Counted from the stretch's first letter, positions 26,901-37,146 are shown. The stretch: DNA of 64,000 nucleotides from Ophiodon elongatus (GCA_016806645.1 JACSYO010000694.1:471001-535000); one strand, 5' to 3'. Notes: generated by a model from the letters alone, not told the origin. A program made the numbers and translations.

Positions 26901-29900
26901 TTGCATGTGGTTCCTATTAATATCTCATATGATGACATTTACTTGGAATAACTGTTTCATTGGTTATTTAAAAATGTCCACATGATTCATCATTTGTCTA
27001 AATAAGAAATTAATAACTTGTAAGTGAAAACATACCTTAATAAGCTTAATATAATCGAGCCCGGGTTATGATTTATTGCATTTTTTGGGCTGTGTCTACC
27101 CATGTGAGAACATCTATACATTTCATCACTGCAGGCCCTTCTGCTCTGGTGATCCCTAAATCAATTGGTTCTTTCCAGTGGGACAAATGAGATTTAATCA
27201 GATTTGGTGCCAGGGTATTGCTGTGCAATACTGTCAGCGTGCCAGCATGCACTCTCCCTTTCTCTCCCTTACACACACGAACACACACATTTGCTTTCTC
27301 GTCAAGGATTAGATAAGAAGCTTGATACCACTCTTACTGTATAGCTGTATGGTAAACATGAAGCTACAACTAGGAGACGGTTAGCTTAACTTAGCAAAAA
27401 GCCTGGAAATAGGAGAAAACAGCTAGCAAAATCCACCTAGCAGAACCGCTAAAAGCTAGCAAATCAACATGTCATATATTGTTTTGTTAATACGTACAAA
27501 AACCAAAGCCTACTGAAAACGTTAATATGTGGCTTTGAGGGGGGTTGTGTGAGGGACTGCTTATTGGCCAGTTGCAGTGAAGGAAAAGGTCAAGCTAGCT
27601 CTTCCCACCTGTTTCAAGTTTTTGTTGTTAAGTTAAGTGGCGGCTAGCTATATATATATGTGCAGACATGACAGACATTCACAAAATATTGAACTATTCC
27701 TTTAAGAATCGTCCTAACCAGCCAAAGATAGAAGTTGTTGGGTTTTTTTCATTCAACATACATGCACATGCACACGCACTCATCATTCGGGGTGGGAAAA
27801 AACAGTTCACTTAACAATTAGGAATCTTAAGTCTGTGATTCACAAGTCTATTTACAAATGCCAAAATACATTTTTGTATGTTGTTAATAAAATGATATGA
27901 AAAACGGGGAAAAAAGTGGCTTAAAAATTGCATTCTCTCTACTGGCCAGCAGGGGGAGACTCCTCTGGTTGCAAAAAGAAGTCTGATTGCATAGAAGTCT
28001 AAGAGAAAATGACACTACTTCTTACTTGATTTATTACTTCAGTAAACATAGAGAACGTGGGTTTATGGTCTGAATCAACAGCTTCAAGTCTTCTTCGATA
28101 CCGCATGATGTTCAATTCGGAAATTATGGTCCAATTTAGAGTAAAATAGACCAGAAAGCGGAGTGTGCTTAAGGGCGGGAATACTGTGATTGACAGGTCA
28201 CTACCACTACCAGAGCGGCATCTTTACGTCAGTCCTCCACAGTCCAGCTATGGTGACTTCCGTTCATTGGTTGCAAAAATTCAAGATGGCGACGGCCACA
28301 AACGCCGAACTCGAGTCTTCAAAACGGCCGTCCACAAACCAATGGGTGACGCCGTAACGACTACATCCACTTTTTATATAAAGTCTATGACTCAACCACA
28401 AGAGCACAGTGCAGCTCCAGGACAATGTACAGAGTGCAAATGTTGGGGCACATTTTGAATGAAATAACCTTATAATTAGCTGTGCATGACGCAAGTGCAG
28501 CATTTTGTGGATGTATTTCTGGAGAGTAAGAGACTGAAAAATAATGCCCCTCTTTCTATTCATTCAATTGAGAATCAGGTTTTGAATGTAGAATCACTTC
28601 TGGATGTAATTGTGACACCAGGAATCCGAATATAATCAAATTGTAGGATTCCCAAAGCTTCCCACTCCTACTCATCATCATTATCATCATCATTCTCATT
28701 TTGCCATCTAATCTTATTACAGAGGGGATTGAGACAGATTTTCTTCAGTGGCAGCTTGCCTAAAGCGCTGCCCATGCCGGGCTGGAAAATAAGGACAGCC
28801 ATTGTACTGTCCAGGAAGTCGAGCGTGTATGTATAACCAACACACTTAGCAGTCTTAACCATCGGGACAGCGCCGGGTGTGGGAGTTTTGGGATGCTCAC
28901 ACTTTGTGACATCGTCTGTCCTGTTCAATGAGTTTTGGTACAGAGTGAGCCATCTGCTCTCGTGTGACCTCTCAGACCTGATTTATGGTACTAGACATTT
29001 TCCCACAAATCTGCTGATTCAAGAACAAACCGTACTTTGATTTATTCAATATAAAGTTTACAGCCGCTAACCAAGAGAGCTCTGCCTTTTTGCTGTAATT
29101 GAGAACAGACTTCATTTCCCTGTGTTCACAGTATTTTACTTGATCAAGGGGTCAAGATGGTCTGTTTAAGAAAAACCTTTAACCCCAAATCTTGGAAGGT
29201 GTTATGTAAGGAGACGTGAACTGAAGCAGGACAAAACATAAATATAAGATGTAAAAGTTTGATATGGGCTTGATGTGCTTGTTACAGCTATATTTAAAGA
29301 GGAGCCTTTTTTCTGAAACTGGGTATGGAAACGTCTAAATTACAGACAGACGGGAAGATATGATAACTGGGTTAAAAGAAGGTTAAAGAAATGGGGTTTG
29401 TTTGGATTACATCAGACCTTGCCTCTCACAGCCCAGCAAATCCAGGGACCTGTAGTTGAAGGGAAAAGGAAACATCACAACTGAAGTTACAAGGCTGTCA
29501 AACAAAGGTAACATCATGATACCTTTAATGGAGACGGAGTCACGCCTTCCTTCCTTAATGGCACTTCTACTGATCTCAGTCTGCATCTCAACTCTCCCTG
29601 TTCCCGTCCCTCCTCGTCATGAATGAACCAAATGGGCTTCAAACATTCCTACCCTGTTCTCATCGACGTACACTGAGACCTGCATTCATCACCTCTCCAT
29701 GCACCATTACTCCCAGTGATGGGAGGAAAGAAACAACACTTTCATTAGCAGGTCTGCTCCACTGAGGTGTGGAATGTCCCGCGGGTTTCCAACAACAGTG
29801 ACAGAGAAAGCCGGCCTTCATACGGCCATTGTTGTCCTCAACAAGCTCACTTAGTGTAATGGGCAAGGCTGAGCCTGCTCTTCAAAAGACGAGGGGCACC

Positions 29901-31841
29901 GTGCAAGAATAAGAGCAGTCATGCTTAGCCAGATTAGGGATCTGAGTTTAGAAAGTATAATTCATTGTGGTTTGAAAATAATGAGCTCAATGGGCTTAAT
30001 TCATAGTGGCAGGCAAAAATGGACACATCACTTAAAAGATGAAAAAACAGCACCCTATTTTTTTTTTAGCATAAAGCTTTCTTATATCATTCTTATATCA
30101 TTTTAACAGATGTTAGGCACTTGAGTACCAACATCTTTCTTTAATTGCATTTGAATCACTGTGAAGATGAAACATAATTAAAATTGCCCGAAATAAAGAG
30201 CACCTCTGTTATCGTCAGAGGAAATTATTACATATTCAAATATAATATTCGGCTTATTAAGTTTTCGAGAAAATACAAGTTACATCTTACACCAAAGGCC
30301 AAATATTAAATGAGCGTGGCAATCGTTTAACGATCAGACTGAGTTTTAGGTTTATATTAACAAGCTGGAGGCTCAACTCTGCTGACCAATTTCTCAAATG
30401 CCTCTGTGAGATCAAAAATGTCCTGCCCAAGATGATGGTGTCGTTCACCAACTCCTAAACCTCATGAACAACTATTCAAACTGTGCTGTAGAGGTCGTAT
30501 GAAGCTTTTTATCACCTCAAACTTCTTCAGAACTAGACTGCCATATGACTCCAGAACAGCCAACACAATTCTCCGCTGTGGAAATCATTCATCCAATCAG
30601 CTCTACACAGGCTTTAACAAAGGCGGGCAAGGAGAGAAATGTTCCCGATTTCAATACATGAAATATTTAATTTTCCATTTGCCTTACACTTTCCTCTAAA
30701 GTCTGTTTCACGCCAGACGTAAATGGCCAGTGAAAACATTACGGAGACTATTACAGACCATAGATATGGTTCTCTAGTTGTAGCCTCATTAAAATGTATT
30801 TCCAGTCAAGAATGGCGTCTGAGGCGGCAGCATTGTTTCACCAAGAGTGTATCTCACTCATCACACTCTATCTGGACATCTCACACTTGAGTTGAGCTAA
30901 AAAGCTTTAAATGAGAACTGTGAAAGAAAATGTTGACTGAAATATCAAGCGGACTGCTTCAAGCCAGCCCGGTTAAGGCGTCCATCAAGCTGCTGTTGAT
31001 TGGATTGAAACTGAGTGTGGAAATTATGGAGTGCCAAGCTGTGTGCTGTGCTGGTGCAGTGTCAGGGTAGGTAGTTTCTGGGACACTAGAATCCATTGTT
31101 GAGCCCTCTGGAGGCTTTGTGGATATAATTCAATGAAAGCTGTGATGATGGGAGGTTTCTCTCTTTACAGACCTGTTGACAAACCCAATTTCAGCCACCG
31201 ACTTTCTTTCTGTGATATCCATAACAAGAAGTCTCCACGTTTAAACAGCAGAATGGTTTGTCTTCCGAGAGACCAATGTGACCATTATGAAAATGATTCA
31301 TGATGACCTCCTACTTTTAATTAATTTGTCATTTCACAACACAGGGTTGCACAATGAAATGCTCCACACAATAAAGTATATATACGAATATTAAAATTAG
31401 TTTATATAAAGACCGCAATTTCACGGGACCAGTCTCCTATTTAGTTACCAGACAAGGCAAAATTTACCAGAATGCAATTTGTGCCTAAGTGTGTAGCCCA
31501 CAAAGTGAAGTCAAACAGTTATGATGGGGATTATATCAATGGGTGGAATCTGACACTAGACTACAAATTACAACCTTTGCCATAGGTATCTATGTTGGGA
31601 ATACCATGAGCATAAATCCAGCTTCAAAAGAAACCAACAAAGAATTTTTGGTTTTCACAGTCACGGAAAAAGGTTGCAGTATTTCTAATGATGACAATCT
31701 CATCCAGAAAACCTCTTTACTGAATTAAAATAACACAAGAAATTGTTGCATCTGATTTGCCAAAAATAAGACAAGTGTGAGAGGATCTGAGCAATAATAA
31801 CTTCACTGTACACCGTGTGAAAATGCTTCCTCAGCAGAAGA

Positions 31842-31872
<31 letters not shown>

Positions 31873-34800
31873 TGTGTGTGTGCGTGCGTGTGTGCGTGCG
31901 TGCGTGCGTGCGTGCGTGTGTGTGTGTGTGTGCGTGTTAATAACACAAGCTAAATTGTATCATCTCATCTCAGACTGTCAGAGAATAAAATCTTCCCTCC
32001 CTGCGATTGTTAACTCACACTCCATGTGTTTATCATGACATAAACATTGCCCCATTATTCATCTACGACTCAAGAGAATGCTAATAAAAGTTCTGCTGGG
32101 TGGTTTTTGGCAGAGACTTTATGTCTGAAGGGCCAAAAAGGCCTGCTTTAAAATAACAACACTTAAAGCTTCTGGGTGTTAGGGTAAGTGGTCAAGTGTA
32201 ATCCCCTTAGCTCCTGACCAGCATTAGCAGAAATTCCTCAATAATACGTAACATGATTTCATAGTGACTGCTGCCTTTAAGAAATGTTTGTAATACTGAA
32301 AGGGTCACCGAGGGGCGCAGTCAGACAGGCAGACAAGGGGACTTAAGTGTGCTGGTTCCTTTTTTTTCTGGCAATTTCAGACTTGAGTCATTAGGATCCA
32401 TTTTTCTTTAATAACAAAGAACGCGGCGGAGCACGGCTGAATGTTTGTACAGCTGATTATTAACGCCACACCTTTCTCCACTGGACTACGCTATGGCATG
32501 GAGAGGAAAAGACAAAACTGAAGGCCTCTGTTGTGAAAAGAAAATGAATGTGAATCTATACATCTGGTCATTTGTATTACACACCTTAGTGCTGGTGGAT
32601 TTTTGTAAATGTGAAGCCGAGTAGGTTTGGCACTGAGTTGATTGAAACAAATCTAAAAAGTGTTGCGGGTAGACCCACCAGCTGCGTCACGTAGCAACCC
32701 TGGCACGTGTAACACACACTGAATGCACCGAAGGGTTTCACCAATCATTATTTTTCTCCTACTTTACCAATTCCAAACATCAAAGTCAGCCAATACCAGG
32801 TACCGATCTTATATCAGTGCTCTTTTTTCCCCAAGTGTAAAATCTGTTAACCTCTCTGTGTGGAAGTGGTTAAGATATGTGTACGCTAATGTAAAGATGT
32901 AGCTAGAAATCAATTATTAACGATGGAGACATTCATACCGTAAGATCCTTTTCAGGCTTGTTTAAATTTTAATTATAGCCTGGGGTTTTATGAAAATAAC
33001 ATAGTTAATTCTGCTGCTGCACTACTTTGAAAAACAGCGCAGGAGGACCAACATTTTAATTGATAGGCTCGCAGTCTACTCCACAACTGGATTAGACAGC
33101 ATAAATATGGATATTGAGCATGCCCAGAGTATTGACCAGTACCAGGAGGGGGGGAAGGACAATTGTTGTAAAACTGTGAGTATTTTTTTCCCTTACCAAG
33201 AAATGAAAGGGCACATAGGCCTATTTAAAATAACTAAATTATAATAGTAACTCTTGTGTTCTAAAATGTTGAAGGATCTCTCTGGCAGGACACAGTGAGT
33301 ATTCTTCGATGGCAGTTTTTTCAACTGCAAAAAATATTTGACCAAATAATTATTTGAACAAAAATTATTTGAACAAAAGTTGGTGGTCAAAAGTATCTAA
33401 AAAAGGCTGAATCTCAAAGGATGCTAGTTTAGGAATTGCTGTTTTTGAGCCTTTTGTTGGTGCACAATGGAGCCAGGAAGACGAGGACCTGTGGATTTGT
33501 GGAAGCTAATGGGGATCCAAATAAAGAATAAAGGATATGGTCTATACAATTGCATAATTTCAATGCATCAACCTCGTATTGGCAAACACATCATCGTGTG
33601 CAGCTTGTCTAATACATGTGACACACACATTTGCTGTCGTTGTCGAAAACTTGCGGTTTCACAGTAAAGGCCTACCACTGCATTCCCATTAAAATGCCTG
33701 TATTGTGAATCACACGCAGGAAGTGGCATCGTAAAAAAGCAGTAGCTTCACTAGAAGTGTTCAGCCCACAAACTAATAAAAATCTTTGACAACGAATCTT
33801 GAGGCTGAACTGATACCGAATCACCAGTGTCACAGAACAAATCGGCAGCTCTCAGCAGCTCCCATACTGTGTGTGTGTATCAGCCATAATACACACACAC
33901 AGTATGTTACTTCAACGTGACAGCTTGGAGCAGCAACAGACTGAGCGTACTACTGATCTGAAGGCGGTGAGATTCGGCGCTGAACGTCGCAGCCGCATGA
34001 GGGGTGATGCGTGGAACGAACTGAAGTGCCTTTGAACGGTGCAACCACTTAGCTTCGGGCGGAAAAAAAAATGAACAAACTACATTGTCACCGACAGCAA
34101 ATCAGAAAAGTGATTCATGATTTCCACCTCGAAGCTTTACTCAAAAGACCACACATAAATTAATGGATTATCCCTAGAATGAATGCCAACCGTTTCTGGA
34201 CTGTTAAACTGCAATGATGCATATCTTGACAATGACGGTGTGTGAAAAAGTTGAAGGAAAAAGCAGCCATAAGTTTGCAAGTATTCGACGGACTGACGGA
34301 ATCATGCATTTCTACACCGCTGACCGGTGGAAATGGTAAAACATGGCAAAGCGCCGCAGCCTGGACAGTTTCAAACTCACCTGGGAGAAGTTGAGCCCGT
34401 TGAGTGGATGGCACTGCTCCTCCACCTTCTCTACAGCCCCCGTCCTCTTTCTCATCCTCTCCGCCTCTTGGGCCAGGTACAAGTCCAGCACCGGCACCCC
34501 GCGTGTCTTAATATCTGCCTCGGTTAACGAATTCACCATCAGCATCACCCAAACGGGCCGCTTCCTCTCCCAGTTCCCAGCGATGGCGTTGAAGAGGTAA
34601 TCGGCGTAGAGCCCCTTCCCTCGCTGATCCGGGGTCATCCATGAAGGCATCATGAGTTTTACATACTCGAGGTGTCTTTTAAGTCTCCGATAGATGTCTC
34701 TGGGCAGGACATCCTGCAGGTTCTCGCCCTGAGGGAGCAGCTGGCAGCTGGTCAGGGCCGAGATGGTGTACGGGTCCGTCAGGTCCAGCTCAAAGTAGAC

Positions 34801-36414
34801 GATGTTGCTCTCCTGGAAGGCCTGCTTGGAGTTTTCAGGAATGAAGTCCCAAACGCGTGTGTAGGGAACGTGGATCGTACCATAGAAATACGAGGGAGGG
34901 TCACGTTTGATCGTCCACAGGAAGGAGTTTAGGTCGGTTTGCTGGGGGGGGGAGATAGGAAGCAGCGAACAATTACTTTCAGTATGAGTATATTCTGATT
35001 AATGAGTAATAGAGGGGAAAAAAAGAGTTAAATATGCCCATGGAGTTCCCTTCAAATTGCTCGTTTTTGTGACCAACCATGTTTGACCAAAATAATGTCT
35101 TTTACAGTGATATAAAACACAGAAGTTCTCACATTTGAAAGCTGATTTGTGAATGCTTCATTATCGAAATTGTTTCATTTTAGCCATACGTTTTAGTAAG
35201 TCAGAACTAAAGGATTGGCATAGAGGGGAGAGAGCAATCAAGAAACGAGCGGTGAATTCACAAAAACAGCGAGAGCTGCTTCATGCCATTTACTTTACAT
35301 GAACCAACACCGGGCCTGTCTGGCACCAGCCAGCAAACTGTGTCTGTGAGGCTGTTTATTAGACGGACTGCTAACAGGCTGATAATGACTTATTAACAGG
35401 CCACTTAGGACCCAAGTGCCAACAAACAATACACAAGTCGGTGATTGTCAGCCGGCGTGTTTTACCTTCCTGTTTCTGCTGGATCTGACCTGAGACGCTC
35501 TGCGTGAGTTTAAAGAACATGACTGACTGAGATTGCAAGGTTATCAATAAAAGGGAGGTTAAGTAATCCGAGCCATTTGTATATAACACAATACAAAAGG
35601 AAAGAGTTAGTCTTGAAAGGATGCCACTCTCCCAAATACACACACCTAGAGTGTGTAAAGCCCTGTTACTAAAAGCCAATACACAAAACTAATGCTGGTA
35701 CAATTAGTTAATTTTGCGATCAGCCGATTGACAGAAAATGAATCATTATTCATTTATATAACTGATTAACCTTGTGGCATTTATCAAGCATAACAAAATG
35801 CACTACTGTCAGCTTTTAATTACAATATAATCTCGCAATATATGACTATTTGTTGAGTTTCTTTGGGTTTTAGACTGTTGGTCAGAATTCAAACTAGTCG
35901 AAGACAACATGTCGGGCTGTGGGAACCTTTGATGGGCATTTTATACTGCTTTTCCACTGGTTATGGAGAGTTAAAGGATTAATTTAAAGAAATATGATAC
36001 AAATAGCAAATCAATAATGAAATCAGTCATTAGTTGCAGACCTAATCAAAACATAAGGGCTTCAATAGAGAAGGTCGATTTGACCGTTTCATTAGCCTTC
36101 ATCACTACAAAGTGGGAACCAGCTTCACCAATTAGGCAAGTAAATCATAACTGAACATTGAGAAGTTGTGGAAAGGGAATATGCCAAACAGCAGAGAGAG
36201 AATAAATGACACTTTATGCTGCGTTTTGAGAGGTCCAGATAATAAGTTGCAGTTGACATTACAGCTTATGGTGTAATGACTTATTTATTGTCGCTCCTAC
36301 ATGACTTACTTTCTTGTTCAGCTCGCAGTTGTCGGAGTCCTTCAGTCTCCACTGGTCTGCTCGGACCAGCAGTATCACACAGGACTGAATGAATGCGCCC
36401 AGAGAGCCCCGCAT
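10262..36414 (-). CDS. trabd2a: trabd2a (TIKI1) Wnt-inactivating metalloprotease, 5' four coding exons, gene continues past left edge
   Basis: The TIKI family are Mn2+/Co2+-dependent membrane-anchored proteases that clip the amino terminus of Wnt ligands and so block Wnt signalling; they act in the secretory pathway and at the cell surface. The four exons splice in frame (phases 0, 0, 0, then 1) into 329 codons plus one base. Residues 1-19 form a signal peptide; residue 36 onward is the TraB-like catalytic domain. Visible landmarks are the first GX2H metal motif (GTIH) in YFYGTIHVPYTRVWDF, the block FELDLTDPYTISAL, the block GKGLYADYLFNAIAGNWERK, sequons NFS, NQT and NVT, and EIDSYFRRELIYKRNERMG. 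The second GX2H motif is cut after FGAG; its His must lie in the next exon, outside the window. The human protein is about 500 residues, so roughly the last third, including the membrane anchor, is missing here. EAERMRKRTGAVEKVEEQ and LLQQESLRAGSLQ match TIKI1 better than TIKI2 (paralogue choice is from memory, about 80% sure; family near certain). Confidence 0.93.
10753..10831 (+). promoter_or_regulatory. Cluster of nuclear-receptor direct repeats (DR1 and DR2 type)
   Basis: AGGTCA occurs at 10753-10758. AGGTCA-A-GGGTCA (a DR1 arrangement) is at 10785-10797. AGGTCA-AG-GGGTCA (a DR2 arrangement) is at 10818-10831. DR1 elements are classical HNF4, COUP-TF and RXR sites and DR2 elements can bind retinoic-acid receptors. 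The motifs are seen directly; occupancy is inference. Simple-sequence character of the surrounding purine-rich DNA could also generate such matches. Confidence 0.4.
10910..10997. repeat. (TAAGA/TCTTA)n pentanucleotide microsatellite beside exon 3 donor
   Basis: An imperfect array of the unit AAGAT on the plus strand, read as TTATC on the sense strand of trabd2a. It begins about 11 bases after the exon 3 donor. If the intron were retained the frame reads on through a Leu/Ile/Ser/Tyr-rich hydrophobic stretch before a stop. Confidence 0.9.
11009..11155 (-). CDS. trabd2a: trabd2a coding exon 3
   Basis: The exon is 147 bases, 49 codons, phase 0 at both ends. It begins VIFALNQTLLQQESLRAGS and ends IIFNHDTSQ. 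It contains a glycosylation sequon (NQT) and the conserved block PYTTEDLIRHYNCGDL. The acceptor is TCTAG and the donor GTCAGT. A (TTATC)n pentanucleotide array begins about 12 bases inside the following intron. Confidence 0.95.
11405..11605 (+). repeat. Interspersed repeat fragment, related to 21725-21955
   Basis: It shares CTGGGGACCA, AATATCT, CCAATC/ATCCATC spacing, clustered GACCGAC-type triplets, GACA(C/T)TGCCAT and GCCACGCAGCTAG with the second copy. TTGAGATATTTCAGTCTGGA is typical of a family I recall as abundant in teleosts. Confidence 0.65.
12039..12079. repeat. (CA)n microsatellite
   Basis: CA array of about 30 bases with a short imperfect tail. Confidence 0.9.
13143..13185 (-). other. 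C-run cluster: potential G-quadruplex on trabd2a sense strand
   Basis: On the plus strand, C runs of 7, 12, 6, 3 and 5 are separated by 2-5 bases. The minus strand, which is the trabd2a transcript strand, therefore carries closely spaced G runs that meet the usual quadruplex pattern. Confidence 0.6.
14930..14972. repeat. (GAGAGG)-type purine repeat
   Basis: Tandem AGAGAGGG units in a purine-only stretch. Confidence 0.8.
16013..16097. repeat. (CA)n microsatellite with CGCA steps
   Basis: CA array interrupted by three CGCA units in its first half, then uninterrupted CA. Confidence 0.95.
17188..17590. mobile_element. Decayed hAT-like MITE (related family)
   Basis: The left end carries GGCTGCAACTAATGATT followed by ATTGATTACTCAGTCAATTA; the interior has GAGCCCACGATGACGTCTTG and an AAACCAAAAGATA block that I associate with the same MITE family. 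The right end is degenerate (ATTGATTATCTGATG). Confidence 0.5.
17590..17905. repeat. Possible AT-rich interspersed repeat
   Basis: It begins GGTAACACCTTTCTATAGTC and is composed of repeated TTTATA/CATTTATAA-like words, in a style I associate with fish non-autonomous DNA elements. No matching right terminus is seen. Confidence 0.25.
18020..18177. repeat. (CT)n-rich pyrimidine tract
   Basis: Long imperfect TCTC/CTCC tract ending in a perfect (CT)n of about 40 bases at 18137-18177; on the trabd2a sense strand it is purine-only. Confidence 0.92.
18279..18346. repeat. (TG)n microsatellite
   Basis: TG array with one TATG interruption near the start. Confidence 0.95.
19131..19187. repeat. (TG)n microsatellite
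   Basis: Perfect TG array of about 55 bases. Confidence 0.95.
20962..20994. repeat. (TTG)n trinucleotide repeat
   Basis: About 11 uninterrupted TTG units. Confidence 0.92.
21725..21955 (+). repeat. Interspersed repeat fragment, related to 11405-11605
   Basis: It shows the CATCCTCTGGGAACCATGAA block twice (near 21729 and 21865), then CAGACCGACAGACCGACATT and GCCACGCAGCTAGG, matching the end of the first copy. The internal duplication is a known feature of the family (from memory). Confidence 0.65.
27307..27706. mobile_element. Repeat with internal inverted arms (foldback-like), copy 1
   Basis: The arm at about 27380-27425 (GGTTAGCTTAACTTAGCA through GAAAACAGCTAGC) is an imperfect reverse complement of the arm at about 27593-27650 (AAGCTAGCTCTTCCC through GGCGGCTAGC). 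The right edge TTGAACTATTCCTTTAAG is a family hallmark I recall from teleosts. A related copy lies at 41150-41425. Confidence 0.65.
27917..28390 (+). repeat. Interspersed repeat, copy 2, related to 1313-1825
   Basis: Same orientation and landmarks as the copy at 1313-1825, but lacking a short insertion containing a second AAGATGGCGGC. It ends TATATAAAGTCTATG. An apparent open frame across it is a by-product. Confidence 0.8.
31841..31937. repeat. (TG)n microsatellite with TGCG block
   Basis: TG array containing a central run of TGCG units, a potential Z-DNA former. Confidence 0.93.
33863..33906. repeat. Perfect 18-bp inverted repeat with 8-base loop
   Basis: CATACTGTGTGTGTGTAT at 33863-33880 is followed by CAGCCATA and then its exact reverse complement at 33889-33906. 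Pairing stops at the next base on either side. It lies in trabd2a intron 2, about 0.5 kb from exon 2. Confidence 0.95.
34381..34941 (-). CDS. trabd2a: trabd2a coding exon 2: main TraB/TIKI catalytic block
   Basis: The exon is 561 bases, 187 codons, phase 0 at both ends. It starts QTDLNSFLWTIKRDPPSYF, contains the metal-binding GTIH motif, and ends PLNGLNFSQ before the donor GTGAGT. The acceptor lies directly after a run of nine C residues on the minus strand. The sequence is strongly conserved relative to vertebrate TIKI proteins throughout, with no frameshift or stop, so the gene looks functional. Confidence 0.96.
34942..36309 (-). other. trabd2a intron 1 (1.37 kb)
   Basis: The intron is bounded by the GTAAGT donor after exon 1 and a CCCAG acceptor before exon 2. 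It includes a decayed hAT-like element near 35695-36044. Nothing else is recognisable. Confidence 0.85.
35695..36044. mobile_element. Decayed hAT-like MITE in trabd2a intron 1
   Basis: The right end, reverse complemented, reads TAGGTCTGCAACTAATGACT and shares CTGCAACTAATGA with the element at 17188. The left end is degenerate (GTACAATTAGTTAATTTTGC). The interior is AT-rich with GATTGACAGAAAATGAATCA. Confidence 0.45.
36310..36414 (-). CDS. trabd2a: trabd2a coding exon 1: signal peptide and start codon
   Basis: The exon encodes 35 residues beginning MRGSLGAFIQSCVILLVRAD and ending CELNKK, followed by a consensus donor (GTAAGT) in phase 0. Residues 5-17 are hydrophobic after an Arg, as in a signal peptide; cleavage near VRA is plausible. 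I chose this start because it is the first ATG in this frame: the frame stays open upstream to about 36708, but only a GTG occurs there. The base at -3 is A, a good Kozak context. The amino-terminal region of this family is poorly conserved, so the assignment rests on the donor, the phase match to exon 2 and the signal-peptide character. Confidence 0.82.
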
Positions 36415-36476
36415 CGTAGCTCTCTCTCCAAAGTGTGCACGGCAGCCTGTGTTCGCTTCGCAACGTGTTGCAGCAG

Positions 36477-36494
36477 CTATTCCCCAGAACGCAT
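36477..36494 (-). other. Possible minimal upstream ORF (5 codons) before trabd2a start
   Basis: ATG CGT TCT GGG GAA TAG lies 62 bases upstream of the main start codon. It is short enough to permit reinitiation if it is in the transcript. Confidence 0.3.
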
Positions 36495-36512
36495 GGATGG
36501 AGTACAGCCTAC

Positions 36513-36590
36513 CTACTTCCACAGCTCCGGCTCCATGCGGTCGCGTAAAATGAGCTGACAAGTATCCGACAAACCGCCGGACAGAGTCAT
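36513..36590 (-). other. Possible upstream ORF (25 codons) before trabd2a start
   Basis: ATG at 36590-36588 opens a frame that closes with TAG at 36515-36513, with a second ATG in the same frame. It ends before the main ATG at 36414. It counts as a uORF only if the transcript begins upstream of 36590, which the sequence does not show. Confidence 0.3.
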
Positions 36591-36617
36591 GCTGGCTCGA
36601 GCCCTGGACACGGACGC

Positions 36618-36635
36618 GCTGCTGCTGCTGCTGCT
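36618..36635. repeat. (CTG)6 trinucleotide repeat
   Basis: Six CTG units on the plus strand, (CAG)n on the trabd2a sense strand, in the presumed 5' leader or promoter. Confidence 0.9.
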
Positions 36636-36666
36636 GTTTCACGTGTGTTGTTTTTTTTTTTTGGAG

Positions 36667-36701
36667 CGAGGGAGAGGGAGAGGGAGAGGGAGAGGGAGAG
36701 G
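36667..36701. repeat. (GAGAGG)n hexanucleotide repeat
   Basis: About five GGGAGA units upstream of trabd2a. Confidence 0.9.
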
Positions 36702-36754
36702 TGGTCACTGGAGTTTACGCAGGGTCACATTACCCTCTCACGGCCGGCCGGACT

Positions 36755-36800
<46 letters not shown>

Positions 36801-36815
36801 CCTCCCTCTCTCCCC
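36755..36815. repeat. (CT)n tract
   Basis: CT array of about 38 bases followed by mixed pyrimidines; a GAGA-type tract on the opposite strand. Confidence 0.92.
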
Positions 36816-37093
36816 CCGCACTGCCCTTTTTTTCGCGATGTTTTGCAAAAGAAAGTTTGCGCGAGTTTATCCAAAAGTTTGAATGGTTTCAAGCGAGAAT
36901 GAACCGGCAGCGCACGAGTCAACGCACCGGGAGCCAGAATAGAGTAAATATTAATAATGAAAAAAAAAAAGTTTAGCTGTGAGGCAGATGAAGATGAGTC
37001 TGGTGTGAATGAACAAACTGCATCGCCGAGTTCAACTTCTCTGCACACATGCTCAGTCTGTCTGCCAAGTCCTCACTGTTTGTATCTGGAATA

Positions 37094-37146
37094 TCTCTCT
37101 CTCTCTCTCTCTCTGTCTCTGTCTCTCTCTTTCTCCCACGCACGCA

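Larger units (their letters stand above)
11156..34380 (-). other. trabd2a intron 2 (23.2 kb), no coding exons seen
   Basis: This intron separates the main catalytic exon from exon 3. It contains microsatellites, several decayed interspersed repeats (11405-11605, 17188-17590, 21725-21955, 27307-27706, 27917-28390), a GC-rich block at 12500-13620 that may be regulatory, and a perfect inverted repeat at 33863-33906. Stretches such as 22500-27000 and 30200-31800 show no recognisable feature. No open frame here resembles a known protein. Confidence 0.85.

Noticed and set aside
28668..28928. 86-codon minus-strand open frame with protein-like composition (GYTYTLDFLDSTMAVLIFQP)
   Set aside because: No ATG at its start (only TTG), no flanking splice sites that fit a gene, an Asp/Asn run from a microsatellite at its end, and no family recognised. 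A retrocopy remnant cannot be excluded; a protein search would decide.
33863..33906. microRNA precursor
   Set aside because: The stem is only 18 bp of low-complexity TG/CA with a short loop; it is too short for a typical pre-miRNA.
36415..36708. In-frame N-terminal extension of trabd2a with poly-Gln and Ser-Pro repeats
   Set aside because: The extension starts at GTG, contains no ATG, arises from CAG and GAGAGG repeats, and would bury the signal peptide.
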